DNA of 64,000 nucleotides from Crossiella cryophila (GCF_014204915.1 NZ_JACHMH010000001.1:2790001-2854000), one strand, 5' to 3'. Shown: positions 16,547 to 25,360, numbered from the stretch's first letter. A program made the numbers and translations. Notes: generated by a model from the letters alone, not told the origin.

Positions 16547-16548
16547 GG

Positions 16549-16578
16549 CCCGGGGGCGCGGGCGACCGCGCCCCCGGG
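16549..16578. terminator. Strong bidirectional hairpin
   Basis: A perfect 13-bp G/C stem (16549-16561 with 16566-16578) closes a GCGA tetraloop, a GNRA-type stable loop. It fills the 37-bp gap between two convergent genes and can terminate both directions. It lacks a T tract, as is common in high-G+C actinomycetes. Confidence 0.75.
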
Positions 16579-16583
16579 ACCGG

Positions 16584-17654
16584 CTACTTCGCGGCGGCGA
16601 AGGACAGGCCCATGCGCAGGGCCGCGGCGGCTTCCAGGGCGGCGTCCCGGCCGGTGTGGCCGATGCCGAGCACGTTGGCGAAGCCGTGGATCAGGCCGCG
16701 CTGACGGCGCAGGAACACCGGCACCCCGGCTTTGATCAGCTTGTCCGCGTACGCCTCGCCCTCATCGCGCAGCGGGTCGAAACCGGCGGTGACCAGGTAG
16801 GCAGGCGGCAGCCCGGAGAGGTCCTCGGTGAGCAGCGGCGAAGCCCTCGGGTCGAGCACCTCGTCGGTGGAGTTGAGGTACTGCTCCTGGTACCAGTCCA
16901 TCTTGTCCGAGGTCAGCACGAAGCCCTCGCCGAAGAGGCGGCGGGACTCCCGGCGCACCGAGAAGTCGACCGCCGGGTAGATCAGCAGCTGGAAGGCGGG
17001 CACCGGGTCGCCCGCGGCCTTGGCCAGCTGGGCGGTGACCGCGGCCAGGTTGCCGCCCGCGCTGTCCCCGCCGACCGCGATCTGGCCGGGGTGCAGGCCG
17101 AGGGAGTCCGCGTTCTCCAAGGCGTAGCGGTAGACGGTGAGGGCGTCCTCGGTGGCGGCCGGGAACTTGTGCTCGGGGGCCAGCCGGTAGTCCGCGGACA
17201 GCACCGCCACCCCGGCGTGCACGGCCAGGAACCGGCACAGGTTGTCGTGCGTCTCCAGGTCGCCGACCACCCAGCCGCCGCCGTGGTAGAAGACCAGCGC
17301 CGGGGCCCGGCTGGGCAGCCCGGCGGGCAGGTAGACCCTGGTGCGGATCGGGCCGCCGGGGCCGGGCACGCTCAGTTCGCGCACCTCGGCCACCTCCAGC
17401 GCGGCCCCGCCGATGATGGCCGCGGTCTGGCGCAGCCCGCGTCGCGCCTGCGCGACCGAACCCGCGCTGAGCGGGTTCTCCTTGGCCAGGCTCATCAGTT
17501 TGAGCATGGACTGCACCTCGGGGTGCAGTTCCTGACCGTCGATGACGGTGGTGCGGCCGCCGATCACGCGCTGCGCCGGAGCGGGCAGCGCGCCGACCGC
17601 GGTGGCCAGCGAGCGTTCGACCAACTCACGCAGTGCCGGACGAGGAGGGGTCAT
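16584..17654 (-). CDS. Alpha/beta hydrolase, hormone-sensitive-lipase family
   Basis: A 356-residue esterase. The start is ATG 17654, since a TAGCAT box lies 7 nt upstream. The oxyanion motif VFYHGGGWVVGD, nucleophile GGDSAGGNLAA, and the downstream Asp (FDPLRDEGE) and His (GLIHGFANV) form a full HSL-type catalytic set. A 90-residue N-terminal cap precedes the core. No signal peptide is seen, so it is probably cytoplasmic and acts on short or medium acyl esters. Confidence 0.9.
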   Translation of the reverse strand: MTPPRPALRELVERSLATAVGALPAPAQRVIGGRTTVIDGQELHPEVQSMLKLMSLAKENPLSAGSVAQARRGLRQTAAIIGGAALEVAEVRELSVPGPGGPIRTRVYLPAGLPSRAPALVFYHGGGWVVGDLETHDNLCRFLAVHAGVAVLSADYRLAPEHKFPAATEDALTVYRYALENADSLGLHPGQIAVGGDSAGGNLAAVTAQLAKAAGDPVPAFQLLIYPAVDFSVRRESRRLFGEGFVLTSDKMDWYQEQYLNSTDEVLDPRASPLLTEDLSGLPPAYLVTAGFDPLRDEGEAYADKLIKAGVPVFLRRQRGLIHGFANVLGIGHTGRDAALEAAAALRMGLSFAAAK

Positions 17655-17661
17655 GGCCCCG

Positions 17662-17667
17662 ATGCTA
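17662..17667 (-). promoter_or_regulatory. Probable -10 box of esterase gene
   Basis: TAGCAT on the minus strand, 7 nt before ATG 17654, supports a leaderless transcript and the choice of the internal start. Confidence 0.4.
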
Positions 17668-17678
17668 CCCACGGGTAG
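17665..17678. promoter_or_regulatory. Inverted repeat overlapping the esterase promoter
   Basis: CTACCC-AC-GGGTAG is a perfect 6+6 bp dyad overlapping the -10 box, placed as an operator for a dimeric repressor. No regulator gene is immediately adjacent. Confidence 0.4.
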
Positions 17679-17708
17679 TGCGCTTGGCAGCCAAGCTGAT
17701 CGGCTGGT

Positions 17709-18356
17709 TCAGGGCGCGGTCAGGCCGGTGCGGTAGGCGTAACGGGTGGCGTCGGCCCGGTTGCGCGCGCCGATCTTGGCGAAGGCGTTGTTGATGTGGG
17801 TCTTCACCGTGGCCTCGCTGATGAACAGGGCGGCGGCGATCTCCGGGTTGCTGCGCCCGCCCGCGATCAGGGTCAGCACCTCGGCCTCGCGGGCGGTCAG
17901 GCCGTCCGGCGGGCGGTGTGGTTTCGCTGGTTCCTGGCGGGTCAGCGCGGCGACCAGGCGCTGGGAGACCGCGGGGGCGAAGGTGGACTGGCCCGCCGCG
18001 GCGGCGCGCAGGGCGGCGGCGATCTCGGCCCGGCCGGCCTCCTTGGTCAGGTAGCCGCGGGCGCCCGCGCGCAGCGCGTCGGCGATGGACTCGTCGTCGG
18101 CGTAGGTGGTCAGCACCAGCACGCCGACCCCGGGAAAGCGCTCGGTGATCCGGCGGGTGGCCTCGACCCCGTCCAGCACCGGCATCCGCAGGTCCATCAG
18201 CACCAGGTCCACCTCGTGCTCGGCCAGCAGCGCCAGGGCCTGCTCGCCGTCGCCCGCGTCAGCGACCACCTCGATGTCCTCGACCAGGCCGAGCAGGGCG
18301 ACCAGGCCCTCGCGCATGATCTGCTGGTCGTCGACCACCATCACCCTGATGGTCAT
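17709..18356 (-). CDS. NarL/LuxR-family response regulator
   Basis: A 215-residue two-domain regulator. The receiver has VMVVDDQQIMREGL, LVLMDLRMPVLDG (phosphoacceptor Asp), the switch Thr in VLVLTTYADD and the lysine of YLTKEAG. The LuxR domain has LTAREAEVLTLIAGGRSNPEIAAALFISEATVKTHINN. Its ATG overlaps the kinase stop by 4 bp. It is the output of the second two-component operon. Confidence 0.93.
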   Translation of the reverse strand: MTIRVMVVDDQQIMREGLVALLGLVEDIEVVADAGDGEQALALLAEHEVDLVLMDLRMPVLDGVEATRRITERFPGVGVLVLTTYADDESIADALRAGARGYLTKEAGRAEIAAALRAAAAGQSTFAPAVSQRLVAALTRQEPAKPHRPPDGLTAREAEVLTLIAGGRSNPEIAAALFISEATVKTHINNAFAKIGARNRADATRYAYRTGLTAP

Positions 18357-19426
18357 TCCGGCACCTCCGCGCGCACCAGCCAGCCGTCCCCGTCCGGGCC
18401 CGCGGTGAGTGTGCCACCCAGCAGCGCCAGCCGCTCCCGCATCCCGGTCAGCCCGAACCCGCCGCCGGGCAACTCGGTGCGCGCGGTGCCCGCCGCGTTG
18501 CGCACCGACAGCCGGACCGCTCCGTCCACATAGGACAGATCGACCTCGATCGGCGCGCCCGCGGCGTGCTTGGCCGCGTTGGTCAGCGCCTCGCGGGCGG
18601 TGCGCAGCAACGAGACCTCGGCGGCTGGGGAGAGTGCGCGGGTCCCGCCGTCGGTGCGCAGCCGGACCTCGGACTGGTGATCCCGTTGGTGCGCCTGGGT
18701 CAGCTCGGCCAGCGCGGCAGGCAGCGGCGGCACGTCCGAGCGCAGCGCGGCCACCGCGGCCCGCGCCTCGGTCAGCCCGTCCACGGCCAGCCGCCGGGAC
18801 CGCCGCACCCTGGCCAGCGCCCCTTCCGGGTCCCGGCCCTCGCTGAGCAGCGCCTCGGCCACCTCCAGTTGCACCGCCAGCGCGCCGAGGGAGTGCGCCA
18901 GCACGTCGTGCAGTTCCCTGGCGATCCTGGTCCGCTCGGTCTCGGCGAGCAGCCGGGCGGCCTGCGCGTTCTGCTGCCGGTGCTGCCGCTGGACCAGGCC
19001 GAGCAGGGTGAGCAGCGCGAAGATGCCCAGGTTGCTCAGCAGGGCGCCGGTGCCGCGCTCCCAGAGCAGGCCGCTGACGGTGACCAGGGTGATGTCCGCG
19101 GCGGTCAGCGCGAAGCCGAGTCCCAGGCTGGGCACCGGGTGCGAGATGAAGACCATCAGCGCCACCGCGGCGATGGTGGTGGCCGATGCCTCCGGCACGC
19201 CCACGATGGCCGAGGCCAGCAGCGAGCAGGCGGCCAGCGCGGCCAGTGCCACCCGCGGTGCGCGCCGGGTCAGCGCCAGGAACACCAGCCAGCCCAGGAA
19301 GGCCGGGCCGAGCACCAGCCAGGCCCACCGCGGTGTGTTCGGCGAGCTGAGCAGCGCGTACACCAGCAGCGCGGTGACCAGGACGTGCATGGCCCTGCGG
19401 TCGTGCACCGACGGCGTGGGATGCAT
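18353..19426 (-). CDS. DesK-type sensor histidine kinase
   Basis: A 357-residue kinase, start set at ATG 19426. Four to five transmembrane segments occupy residues about 12-145, with little extracellular sequence, so it may sense membrane state. A short coiled coil (QRQHRQQNAQAARLLAETERTRIA) leads to ARELHDVLAHSLGAL with the phosphorylated His. The ATPase domain has REALTNAAKHA and GFGLTGMRERLALLGG. It lies 26 bp after a CcdC-like membrane gene and overlaps the response regulator gene, so the three form an operon. Confidence 0.92.
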   Translation of the reverse strand: MHPTPSVHDRRAMHVLVTALLVYALLSSPNTPRWAWLVLGPAFLGWLVFLALTRRAPRVALAALAACSLLASAIVGVPEASATTIAAVALMVFISHPVPSLGLGFALTAADITLVTVSGLLWERGTGALLSNLGIFALLTLLGLVQRQHRQQNAQAARLLAETERTRIARELHDVLAHSLGALAVQLEVAEALLSEGRDPEGALARVRRSRRLAVDGLTEARAAVAALRSDVPPLPAALAELTQAHQRDHQSEVRLRTDGGTRALSPAAEVSLLRTAREALTNAAKHAAGAPIEVDLSYVDGAVRLSVRNAAGTARTELPGGGFGLTGMRERLALLGGTLTAGPDGDGWLVRAEVPE

Positions 19427-19452
19427 GGGGGCAGTCTGCGGGTGCCGGGGGC

Positions 19453-19938
19453 TCAGTGCCGCACCGGATGACCCACCCGGGTGGCCAGCACCAGCGACTG
19501 GACCAGCAGGCTGACCCCCAGCGTCAGCAAAATCGCGCCGCCGCCGCTGGTCAGGGTCGCGCCCATGGCGTGGCCGAGGAAGCCGAGCAGCACCCGCAGC
19601 CCGATGAAGGCGACCCACACCCCGATCGCCGGACCACGCATCCGGGTGAAGATCCGGCCCTCGCGGAGTTGCACCTCGCTGGTCCGGCCCAGGCCGACCC
19701 CGGCGCCTGCCGCCAGCAGCAGGCCCAGCACCAGGAAGGTCAGGTCGATCGGCGCGATGTGGTAGTCCGCGCCCAGCTTGTTCTTCAGCTGGAACAGGCC
19801 GATCACCGCGATCACCGCCGGGCCCACCCAGACGTCCTCACCGCGTTTGGTCAGCTCCCGCCAGTTCATCCGGCGGACGATCACCAGGACCACCACGGCG
19901 ATGGCCAGGGCCCCGTTGAACAGCGTGCTCATCGTCAT
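19453..19938 (-). CDS. CcdC-like/DUF1453 membrane protein
   Basis: A 161-residue protein with four or five transmembrane helices (residues about 5-22, 38-50, 64-84, 105-122, 130-152) and a conserved-looking VRRMNWRELTKRGEDVW loop after the first helix. It is the first gene of the CcdC-like / kinase / response-regulator operon and may assist sensing or be a target. The family assignment rests on topology and length and is moderate. Confidence 0.65.
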   Translation of the reverse strand: MTMSTLFNGALAIAVVVLVIVRRMNWRELTKRGEDVWVGPAVIAVIGLFQLKNKLGADYHIAPIDLTFLVLGLLLAAGAGVGLGRTSEVQLREGRIFTRMRGPAIGVWVAFIGLRVLLGFLGHAMGATLTSGGGAILLTLGVSLLVQSLVLATRVGHPVRH

Positions 19939-19956
19939 GGGAGCACGGTAGGAAGA

Positions 19957-20658
19957 TCAGGGGGTGGAGTTCGTGGGCTCAGGGGTGGAGCCGGGGGTGG
20001 AGATCGAGCCCGCCGGCGGCCACTCGTCCTCGGGCACACCGGGGAACAGCCGCCGCAGGTAGTAGTCGGCGGTGGCCGTCGCCTCCTCCGGGGTGCTGTT
20101 GTCCAGCAGGATGTCCGAGCCGAGGGAGTCGATGATGCACCACAGCAGCATCGACTCCTTGTCCGGATCGATGCCCGGCGCGGTCACCCCGCGTTCCTGG
20201 GCCGCGCGGATCATGTCGGCGAAGAAGTTGAACAGTTTCGGCTGGCCCTGCAGGTAGATCCGGCGCAGCGAGGGCTCGTTGAGCGCGCGGATGAAGTAGG
20301 CGATGCCGACCAGGCGGCCGGTGCGGGTGTGCTCGTCGATGGGCAGCGTCTCGACCATGCAGGCGCGCAGCACCGCCCACGGCGGCGGGTCGCCCGCCAG
20401 CTCGCGGGCCAGCCGGGCGCGCACCCGGTCGCCGGTCTGCACGCTGCTGAACTCCAGCGCGAACTCCAGCATGTGGTCCTTGGTCTTGAAGTAGTGCTGG
20501 ACCGAGCCCATCGAGACGCCCGCCTCGGCCGCCACATCGCGCAGGCTCACCGCCTCCATGCCGTGCTTGGCGATGATCCGCCACAGCGCCTCGGCGATGT
20601 GCCGCCGACGTTCCTCGTGGTCAACCTGCTTCGGCACGGACAGCCACACTTTCTTCAT
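19957..20658 (-). CDS. TetR-family transcriptional regulator
   Basis: A 233-residue regulator. The start is set at ATG 20658; an earlier ATG (20697) lies inside the operator palindrome. The helix-turn-helix reads EAVSLRDVAAEAGVSMGSVQHYFKTKDHML. The C-terminal domain has a disordered Pro/Ser/Thr-rich tail of about 20 residues. It is divergent from the GT39 gene, and the 26-bp dyad in the gap is the likely site for autorepression and control of the downstream membrane genes. Confidence 0.87.
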   Translation of the reverse strand: MKKVWLSVPKQVDHEERRRHIAEALWRIIAKHGMEAVSLRDVAAEAGVSMGSVQHYFKTKDHMLEFALEFSSVQTGDRVRARLARELAGDPPPWAVLRACMVETLPIDEHTRTGRLVGIAYFIRALNEPSLRRIYLQGQPKLFNFFADMIRAAQERGVTAPGIDPDKESMLLWCIIDSLGSDILLDNSTPEEATATADYYLRRLFPGVPEDEWPPAGSISTPGSTPEPTNSTP

Positions 20659-20688
20659 GCGGACGCATTGCAACGGCTTCCACGTGGT

Positions 20689-20714
20689 GGTTACCATGCA
20701 CCTGCATTGTAACC
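20689..20714. promoter_or_regulatory. 26-bp operator palindrome, TetR/GT39 divergon
   Basis: The dyad is GGTTAC-n-ATGCA-CC-TGCAT-n-GTAACC: eleven of the thirteen positions per arm are specified and pair perfectly. It starts 31 bp upstream of the TetR start and ends 40 bp before the GT39 start, in a good place to block both promoters. Confidence 0.7.
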
Positions 20715-20753
20715 GGCGGGGAGCTGGTTACCAGGGGATCAACTGGGGGAGTC

Positions 20754-22271
20754 GTGATGCAAGTCCAGGTCAGCGAGCGAGGATCGGAGACGCGGGCGCT
20801 GCCGCCGTTCGCCAGGGTGCCGGTACTGGCGATCGCCGGGGTGCTCGGCGTGCTGCTGGTGGCCTTCGCCGAGCGGTACGGGTGGTTCGGCGACGAGCTG
20901 TACTTCCTCGCCGCCGGGCAGCGGCTGGACTGGGGATATGCCGACCAGGGCCCGCTGGCGCCGCTGCTGGCGCTGGTGATGGAGTCGGTGTTCCCCGGTT
21001 CGCTGACCGCGCTGCGGCTGCCCTCGGTGCTGATGGTGCTGGCCACCGTGGCGGTGACCGCGCTGATCGCCCGCGAACTCGGCGGCGCCCGGCGCGCCCA
21101 GGCGCTGGCCGCGCTGGTCACCGCGGGTTCGCCGTTCCTCGTCGGCAACGGGCACCTGCTCACCACCAACTCGCCGGACGTGCTGATGTGGGCGCTGGCC
21201 TGCTGGCTGCTGGTGCGCTGGGTGCGTACCCGGCGGGACGCGGTGCTGCCCTGGCTGGGCGTGGTCACCGCGATCGCGGTGCAGAGCAAGTTCCTCATCG
21301 CCGGGTTCTGGGTGGTGCTCGCGGTGGCCGTGCTGGTGGCCGGGCCGAGGGAGCTGTTGCGCAGGCCGATGTTGTGGCTGGGCGCGGGGATCGCGCTGCT
21401 GACCACGCTGCCCAGCCTGCTGTGGCAGGCGAGGCACGGCTGGCCGCAGCTGGGCATGACCGGGCAGATCGCCGCCGAGGGCGAGCTGATGCACGGCGGA
21501 CTGCTCGGCTTCGTGCCGATGATGTTGTTCCTGGCCGGGCTGATCAGCGGGCTGGTGGTGCTGCTCTACGGGACCTGGCGGCTGCTGCGCTCGGCCGAAC
21601 TGCGCCCGTACGCCTTCCTGGGCTGGACCTTCCTCGGCGTGGCGGCGCTGTTCCTGGTCGCGGGCGGCAGGCCGTACTACGTGGCCGGGATGTTCCCGGT
21701 GCTGTGGGCGGCCGGTGCGGTGGAGCTGTCCCGCAACCGGGTGGCCGGCTGGTGGCGCTGGTCGGCGAGCCTGCCGGTGGCACTGGTCTCCACGCTGGCG
21801 ATGTCCTTCTTCGCACTGCCGCTGGAGCCGGTGGCGAGCCGGGCCGGGACCGATTCGGTGGACTTCATCAGCACGCACAGCGTGGGCTGGACCGAGCTGG
21901 CCGATCAGGTGGCCGCCGAGTACCGCAGGCTGCCGCCGGAGCAGCGGGCCAGGACCGCGGTGCTGACCAACGGCTACTGGACGGCCAGCGCGCTGGCCTG
22001 GTTCGGGCCTGCGCGCGGACTGCCCGCGCCGCAGAGCGGGTCTCGGGGCTACTGGTACTTCGGCGCGCCGCCGGAGTCCGCGGACGCGGTGCTCTTCGTC
22101 GGCCGCCCGCAGCCGGTGCTGGCCGAGTCCTTCCGCACGGTGACCCAGCTGCGGGTGCTGGAGACGAATTTGAAGGCCAACAAGGCCGTGGACGGCGCGC
22201 CGTTGCTGCTGGCGACGGGGCGCACGCAGAGCTGGGCCGAGCTGTGGCCCCGATTCCGGAAGCTGGGGTGA
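20754..22271 (+). CDS. GT39/PMT-like membrane glycosyltransferase
   Basis: A 505-residue polytopic protein (GTG 20754 or the ATG one codon later). After the first helix, AERYGWFGDELYFLAAGQRLDWGYADQGPLAPLLA carries the conserved acidic residues of GT-C enzymes (the D-E pair and the following D). About nine to ten transmembrane segments follow, then a soluble C-terminal domain of about 140 residues. Such enzymes use polyprenyl-phosphate sugars outside the membrane to glycosylate proteins or glycans. It is 4 bp from the PH-domain gene, forming a three-gene operon probably under TetR control. Confidence 0.85.
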   Translation: MMQVQVSERGSETRALPPFARVPVLAIAGVLGVLLVAFAERYGWFGDELYFLAAGQRLDWGYADQGPLAPLLALVMESVFPGSLTALRLPSVLMVLATVAVTALIARELGGARRAQALAALVTAGSPFLVGNGHLLTTNSPDVLMWALACWLLVRWVRTRRDAVLPWLGVVTAIAVQSKFLIAGFWVVLAVAVLVAGPRELLRRPMLWLGAGIALLTTLPSLLWQARHGWPQLGMTGQIAAEGELMHGGLLGFVPMMLFLAGLISGLVVLLYGTWRLLRSAELRPYAFLGWTFLGVAALFLVAGGRPYYVAGMFPVLWAAGAVELSRNRVAGWWRWSASLPVALVSTLAMSFFALPLEPVASRAGTDSVDFISTHSVGWTELADQVAAEYRRLPPEQRARTAVLTNGYWTASALAWFGPARGLPAPQSGSRGYWYFGAPPESADAVLFVGRPQPVLAESFRTVTQLRVLETNLKANKAVDGAPLLLATGRTQSWAELWPRFRKLG

Positions 22272-22275
22272 CCCC

Positions 22276-22791
22276 ATGACCATGCTGAACACTTCCGCGC
22301 CCAGGCTGCGCCCGCCGCGCTACCGGGTGGATCCGAGCGCGCGCCGCTGGTGGACCGTGCAGGCGCTGCTCACCGTGACCGGACCGGCGTTCCTGGTCGC
22401 GCTGACCATGACCACGCTGTCCCTGCTGTTCTTCCCCGGCGCGCTGGGCTGGCTCGGCCCGCTGCTGCTCGGCGTGCTGGTGCTGCCCGGCCTGGGCTAC
22501 CTGCTGGTCATGCCGCCGTGGCGGTACCGGGTGCACGCCTGGGAACTGGGCGAGCACGCGGTCTACTCGGCCAGCGGCTGGTTCTGGCAGCGGCGGCGGA
22601 TCACCCCGCTGACCAAGGTGCAGACCGTGGACACCGTGATCGGCCCGATCCAGCGTGGTTTCGGCCTGGCCACGGTGATCGTGACCACCGCCTCCACCGC
22701 CGGCGACGTGCGGATCTCCGGGCTGGCCATGGACGAGGCGAACGAGCTGGCCAGGCGGATCGGCGAGGCCGCCGCGGTCGAGGAGGCGTGA
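22276..22791 (+). CDS. Bacterial PH-domain membrane protein (YdbS-like)
   Basis: A 171-residue protein with two transmembrane helices (residues about 27-50 and 57-78) followed by a bPH2 (DUF304) domain: YRVHAWELGEHAVYSASGWFWQRRRITPLTKVQTVDTVIGPIQRGFGLATVIVTTAS is its conserved stretch. Its stop overlaps the next start by one base. YdbS/YdbT-type pairs occur as membrane partners and have been linked to antimicrobial-peptide resistance in Bacillus; the role here is not established. Confidence 0.87.
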   Translation: MTMLNTSAPRLRPPRYRVDPSARRWWTVQALLTVTGPAFLVALTMTTLSLLFFPGALGWLGPLLLGVLVLPGLGYLLVMPPWRYRVHAWELGEHAVYSASGWFWQRRRITPLTKVQTVDTVIGPIQRGFGLATVIVTTASTAGDVRISGLAMDEANELARRIGEAAAVEEA

Positions 22792-24341
22792 TGGACTGGC
22801 GCAGGCTGGACCCGCGCATGATCGCGGTGCACGTGAGCTGGCTGGCCGCGCCCGCGGCCTCCCTCCTGCTCACCCTGCTGATCTCCGGCGGCAGGCTGGA
22901 GCTGCGCTCCTGGCTCACCCTGGCCGGGGTGACGCTGGGCTTCCTGACCTTCACCACGATCGGGATCGCCACCTGGGCCAAGACCCGGTACCGGATCACC
23001 GCCGACGCGGTGGAGGTGCGCACCGGGATGTTCATCAAAACCCTGCGCACGGTGCGGCTCAACCGGATCCGCAACGTCGACCTCACCGCCAGCCCGGTGC
23101 ACCGGATCTTCGGGGTGACCACGCTGCGGATCGGCACCGCCGGGTCCAACGACACCGGCAGTGAGATCAAGCTGGACGCGCTGTCCAGGACGGACGCCCA
23201 GGCCCTGCGTGCCGAACTGCTCGCGCACGTCACCCGCGCCGCCGCCCAGGACCCGGTGGTCTCGGTGATGAACCCGCGCTGGCTGCGGTACGCGCCGCTG
23301 ACCTTCTGGGTCTTCGGCGGGGTGGTCCTGGTGCTCGGGCTCGGCTACCGGGCGCTGGAGGCGATCGGCATCGAGGCCTGGCGGCTGCCACTGGTGCAGC
23401 AGCTGGCGGTGGAGTTCGGCTCCAGCGCGCTGTGGCTGACCATCCCGCTGGTGCTGCTGGCCTCCACCCTGCTCGGGGTGATCGGCGCGCTCGGGCTGTA
23501 CCTGGAGAACTGGTGGCACTACCGGCTGGAATGGGTCAGCGATCACCTGCTGCGGGTGCGCCGCGGCCTGCTCACCACCCGCTCGGTCTCCATCGAGCGC
23601 AACCGCCTCTTCGGCGTGCTGCTGCGCGAACCCCTGCTGCTGCGCGCCGGGGGTGGCGCGACGGTGAAGGTGGTGGCGGGCGGGCTGGGCAACGAGGAGC
23701 AGGACAGCGCGCGCAGTGCCGTGCTGCCGCCCGCGCCGCTGCCCGAGGCGCTGCGGGTGACCGCGGGTGTGCTGCGCGAACCCGTTGGGCCACTGGTGGA
23801 TCCGGTGCTGGCCGGGCATCCGCGGGTGGCGCTGCGGCGGCGGATCGTGCGCGGGCTGCTGTTCGTGACCGCGCCTTTGCTGGTGGTGCAGGGGATCCTG
23901 GGCTGGCTGCTCACGGATGTGTTGCTGCACCTGGCCTGGAGCACCGCGCTGGCGTCCCTGCCGTTCGTGCTGTGGTTCGCCAGGGACGCCTACCGCAACC
24001 TGGGGCACGGCCTGTCCGGGTCCTACCTGCTGACCCGCTCGGGCACGTTCAGCCGGGACACCGCGGCGCTGCGCCGCGACGACGTGCTGTCCTGGACCTT
24101 CACCGACAGCCCGTTCGCCCGCCGGGCCGGGGTGGTCACGCTGACCGCCGCGGTGGCCACCGCCGCCGGTGGCTACCGGGTGCCGGACATGGCCGCGGCG
24201 GACTCGGCCGGGTTCGCCGACCGGGCCGTGCCGGGGATCCTGACCGAGTTCCTAGACCGCGACGCCGAGGGGGAACAGCTCCCGGCGGAGTTCGCCGACT
24301 GCGGTGCGGGCGGCCCGGTTGGCGCCGATGGTGCTCGCTGA
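22791..24341 (+). CDS. Multi-bPH2-domain membrane protein (YdbT-like)
   Basis: A 516-residue protein with six or so membrane helices in pairs, each pair followed by a bPH2 domain. The repeats are visible as TRYRITADAVEVRTGMFIKTLRTVRLNRIRNVDLTASPVHRIFGV, EWVSDHLLRVRRGLLTTRSVSIERNRLFGV and SGSYLLTRSGTFSRDTAALRRDDV. It is coupled to the YdbS-like gene by a 1-bp overlap. Its last 30 codons run into the convergent monooxygenase gene (90-bp overlap), and that C-terminal tail looks non-conserved, so the reading frame may simply have lost an earlier stop. Confidence 0.85.
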   Translation: MDWRRLDPRMIAVHVSWLAAPAASLLLTLLISGGRLELRSWLTLAGVTLGFLTFTTIGIATWAKTRYRITADAVEVRTGMFIKTLRTVRLNRIRNVDLTASPVHRIFGVTTLRIGTAGSNDTGSEIKLDALSRTDAQALRAELLAHVTRAAAQDPVVSVMNPRWLRYAPLTFWVFGGVVLVLGLGYRALEAIGIEAWRLPLVQQLAVEFGSSALWLTIPLVLLASTLLGVIGALGLYLENWWHYRLEWVSDHLLRVRRGLLTTRSVSIERNRLFGVLLREPLLLRAGGGATVKVVAGGLGNEEQDSARSAVLPPAPLPEALRVTAGVLREPVGPLVDPVLAGHPRVALRRRIVRGLLFVTAPLLVVQGILGWLLTDVLLHLAWSTALASLPFVLWFARDAYRNLGHGLSGSYLLTRSGTFSRDTAALRRDDVLSWTFTDSPFARRAGVVTLTAAVATAAGGYRVPDMAAADSAGFADRAVPGILTEFLDRDAEGEQLPAEFADCGAGGPVGADGAR

Positions 24342-25331
24342 GGGGCCATAACCCACCAGGTGCAGCCGCGGCTCGGCGGCGGGGTGGCCACCGGCCATCA
24401 CGATCCCGCCGCCGGGCGCGCGCAGCCGCAGCGGGGCCAGGTGGTTGAGCGCGGCCCGGAACCCGGTGGCCCAGATGATCGTGTCGACTCGCTCGTGGCT
24501 GCCGTCGGCCCAGGTCACGCCGTCCGGGGTGATCCGCTCGAACATCGGGCGGCGGCGCAGCACCCCGCGCGCGGTGAGGTCCTTGATCAGCGGGGTGAGC
24601 GCGAGCCCGGTGTTCCAGACCACGCTGCGCGGGGGTTTCCCGGCCCGCACCGACTCCTCGACCCTGGCGATGATCGCCCGGCCGCGTTCGGGGGTGAACT
24701 CGGCCTCGCTGAACTCCGGTTCCCGCCGGGTCACCCAGATCGTCTCCGCGATCGGGGACAGCTCGTCCAGGAACCGCAGCGCGGAGGCCCCGCCGCCGAC
24801 CACGACCACCCGCTGCCCGGCGAATCCGGCCGGTCCGCGGTAGTGCGCGGTGTGCAGCTGACGGCCGAGGAACTCCCGCGCGCCCGGGTAGTGCGGCCAC
24901 AGCGGGTGGCTCCACGAGCCGGTCGCGTTGATCACGCCGCGGGCCCGCCAGCTGCCCTCCGGGGCCTCGACGAGGAAGTCAGGGCCGTCGTGCCGGACCG
25001 AGCGGACCTGGACCGGGCGGATCACCGGCAGGTCGAAGCGCTGCTCGTACTCGGTGAAGTAGGCCGAGAGCACCTCGGCCGCGGGACGTTCCGGGTCAGG
25101 CACGATCAGCGGCAGGTCCTGCAGGGCGTGGAAACCGTGCACGTCGGCGTAGCGCAGCGAGGGCCAGTAGTGCTGCCAGGCGCCACCGGCGTGCGGGGCC
25201 GAGTCCAGCAGCACGTGCCCGATCCCGGCCCGGCGCAGGAAGTACGAGCTGGACAGACCGGCCTGGCCGGCCCCGATCACCACCACGTCCGTGTCCACGT
25301 CCGCGACAACGCCGGTGGGCGCGGCGGGCAT
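24252..25331 (-). CDS. FAD-dependent NAD(P)-binding monooxygenase-like protein
   Basis: A 359-residue two-dinucleotide-binding flavoprotein, start at ATG 25331. The FAD motif is DVVVIGAGQAGLSSSYFLRRAG near residue 15. The second nucleotide motif is VVVVGGGASALRFLDEL near residue 175. IIWATGFRAAL is the late ATG motif. The C-terminal STIGANRAARTAVGELRREL is a familiar ending of this family (CzcO/YpdA-like). It overlaps the 3' end of the convergent bPH2 gene by 90 bp. The LysR gene 29 bp upstream in the same direction is a likely regulator. Confidence 0.87.
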   Translation of the reverse strand: MPAAPTGVVADVDTDVVVIGAGQAGLSSSYFLRRAGIGHVLLDSAPHAGGAWQHYWPSLRYADVHGFHALQDLPLIVPDPERPAAEVLSAYFTEYEQRFDLPVIRPVQVRSVRHDGPDFLVEAPEGSWRARGVINATGSWSHPLWPHYPGAREFLGRQLHTAHYRGPAGFAGQRVVVVGGGASALRFLDELSPIAETIWVTRREPEFSEAEFTPERGRAIIARVEESVRAGKPPRSVVWNTGLALTPLIKDLTARGVLRRRPMFERITPDGVTWADGSHERVDTIIWATGFRAALNHLAPLRLRAPGGGIVMAGGHPAAEPRLHLVGYGPSASTIGANRAARTAVGELRRELFPLGVAV

Positions 25332-25360
25332 TCCCCCGCGGGGGAAGGTCACACCGGCGC

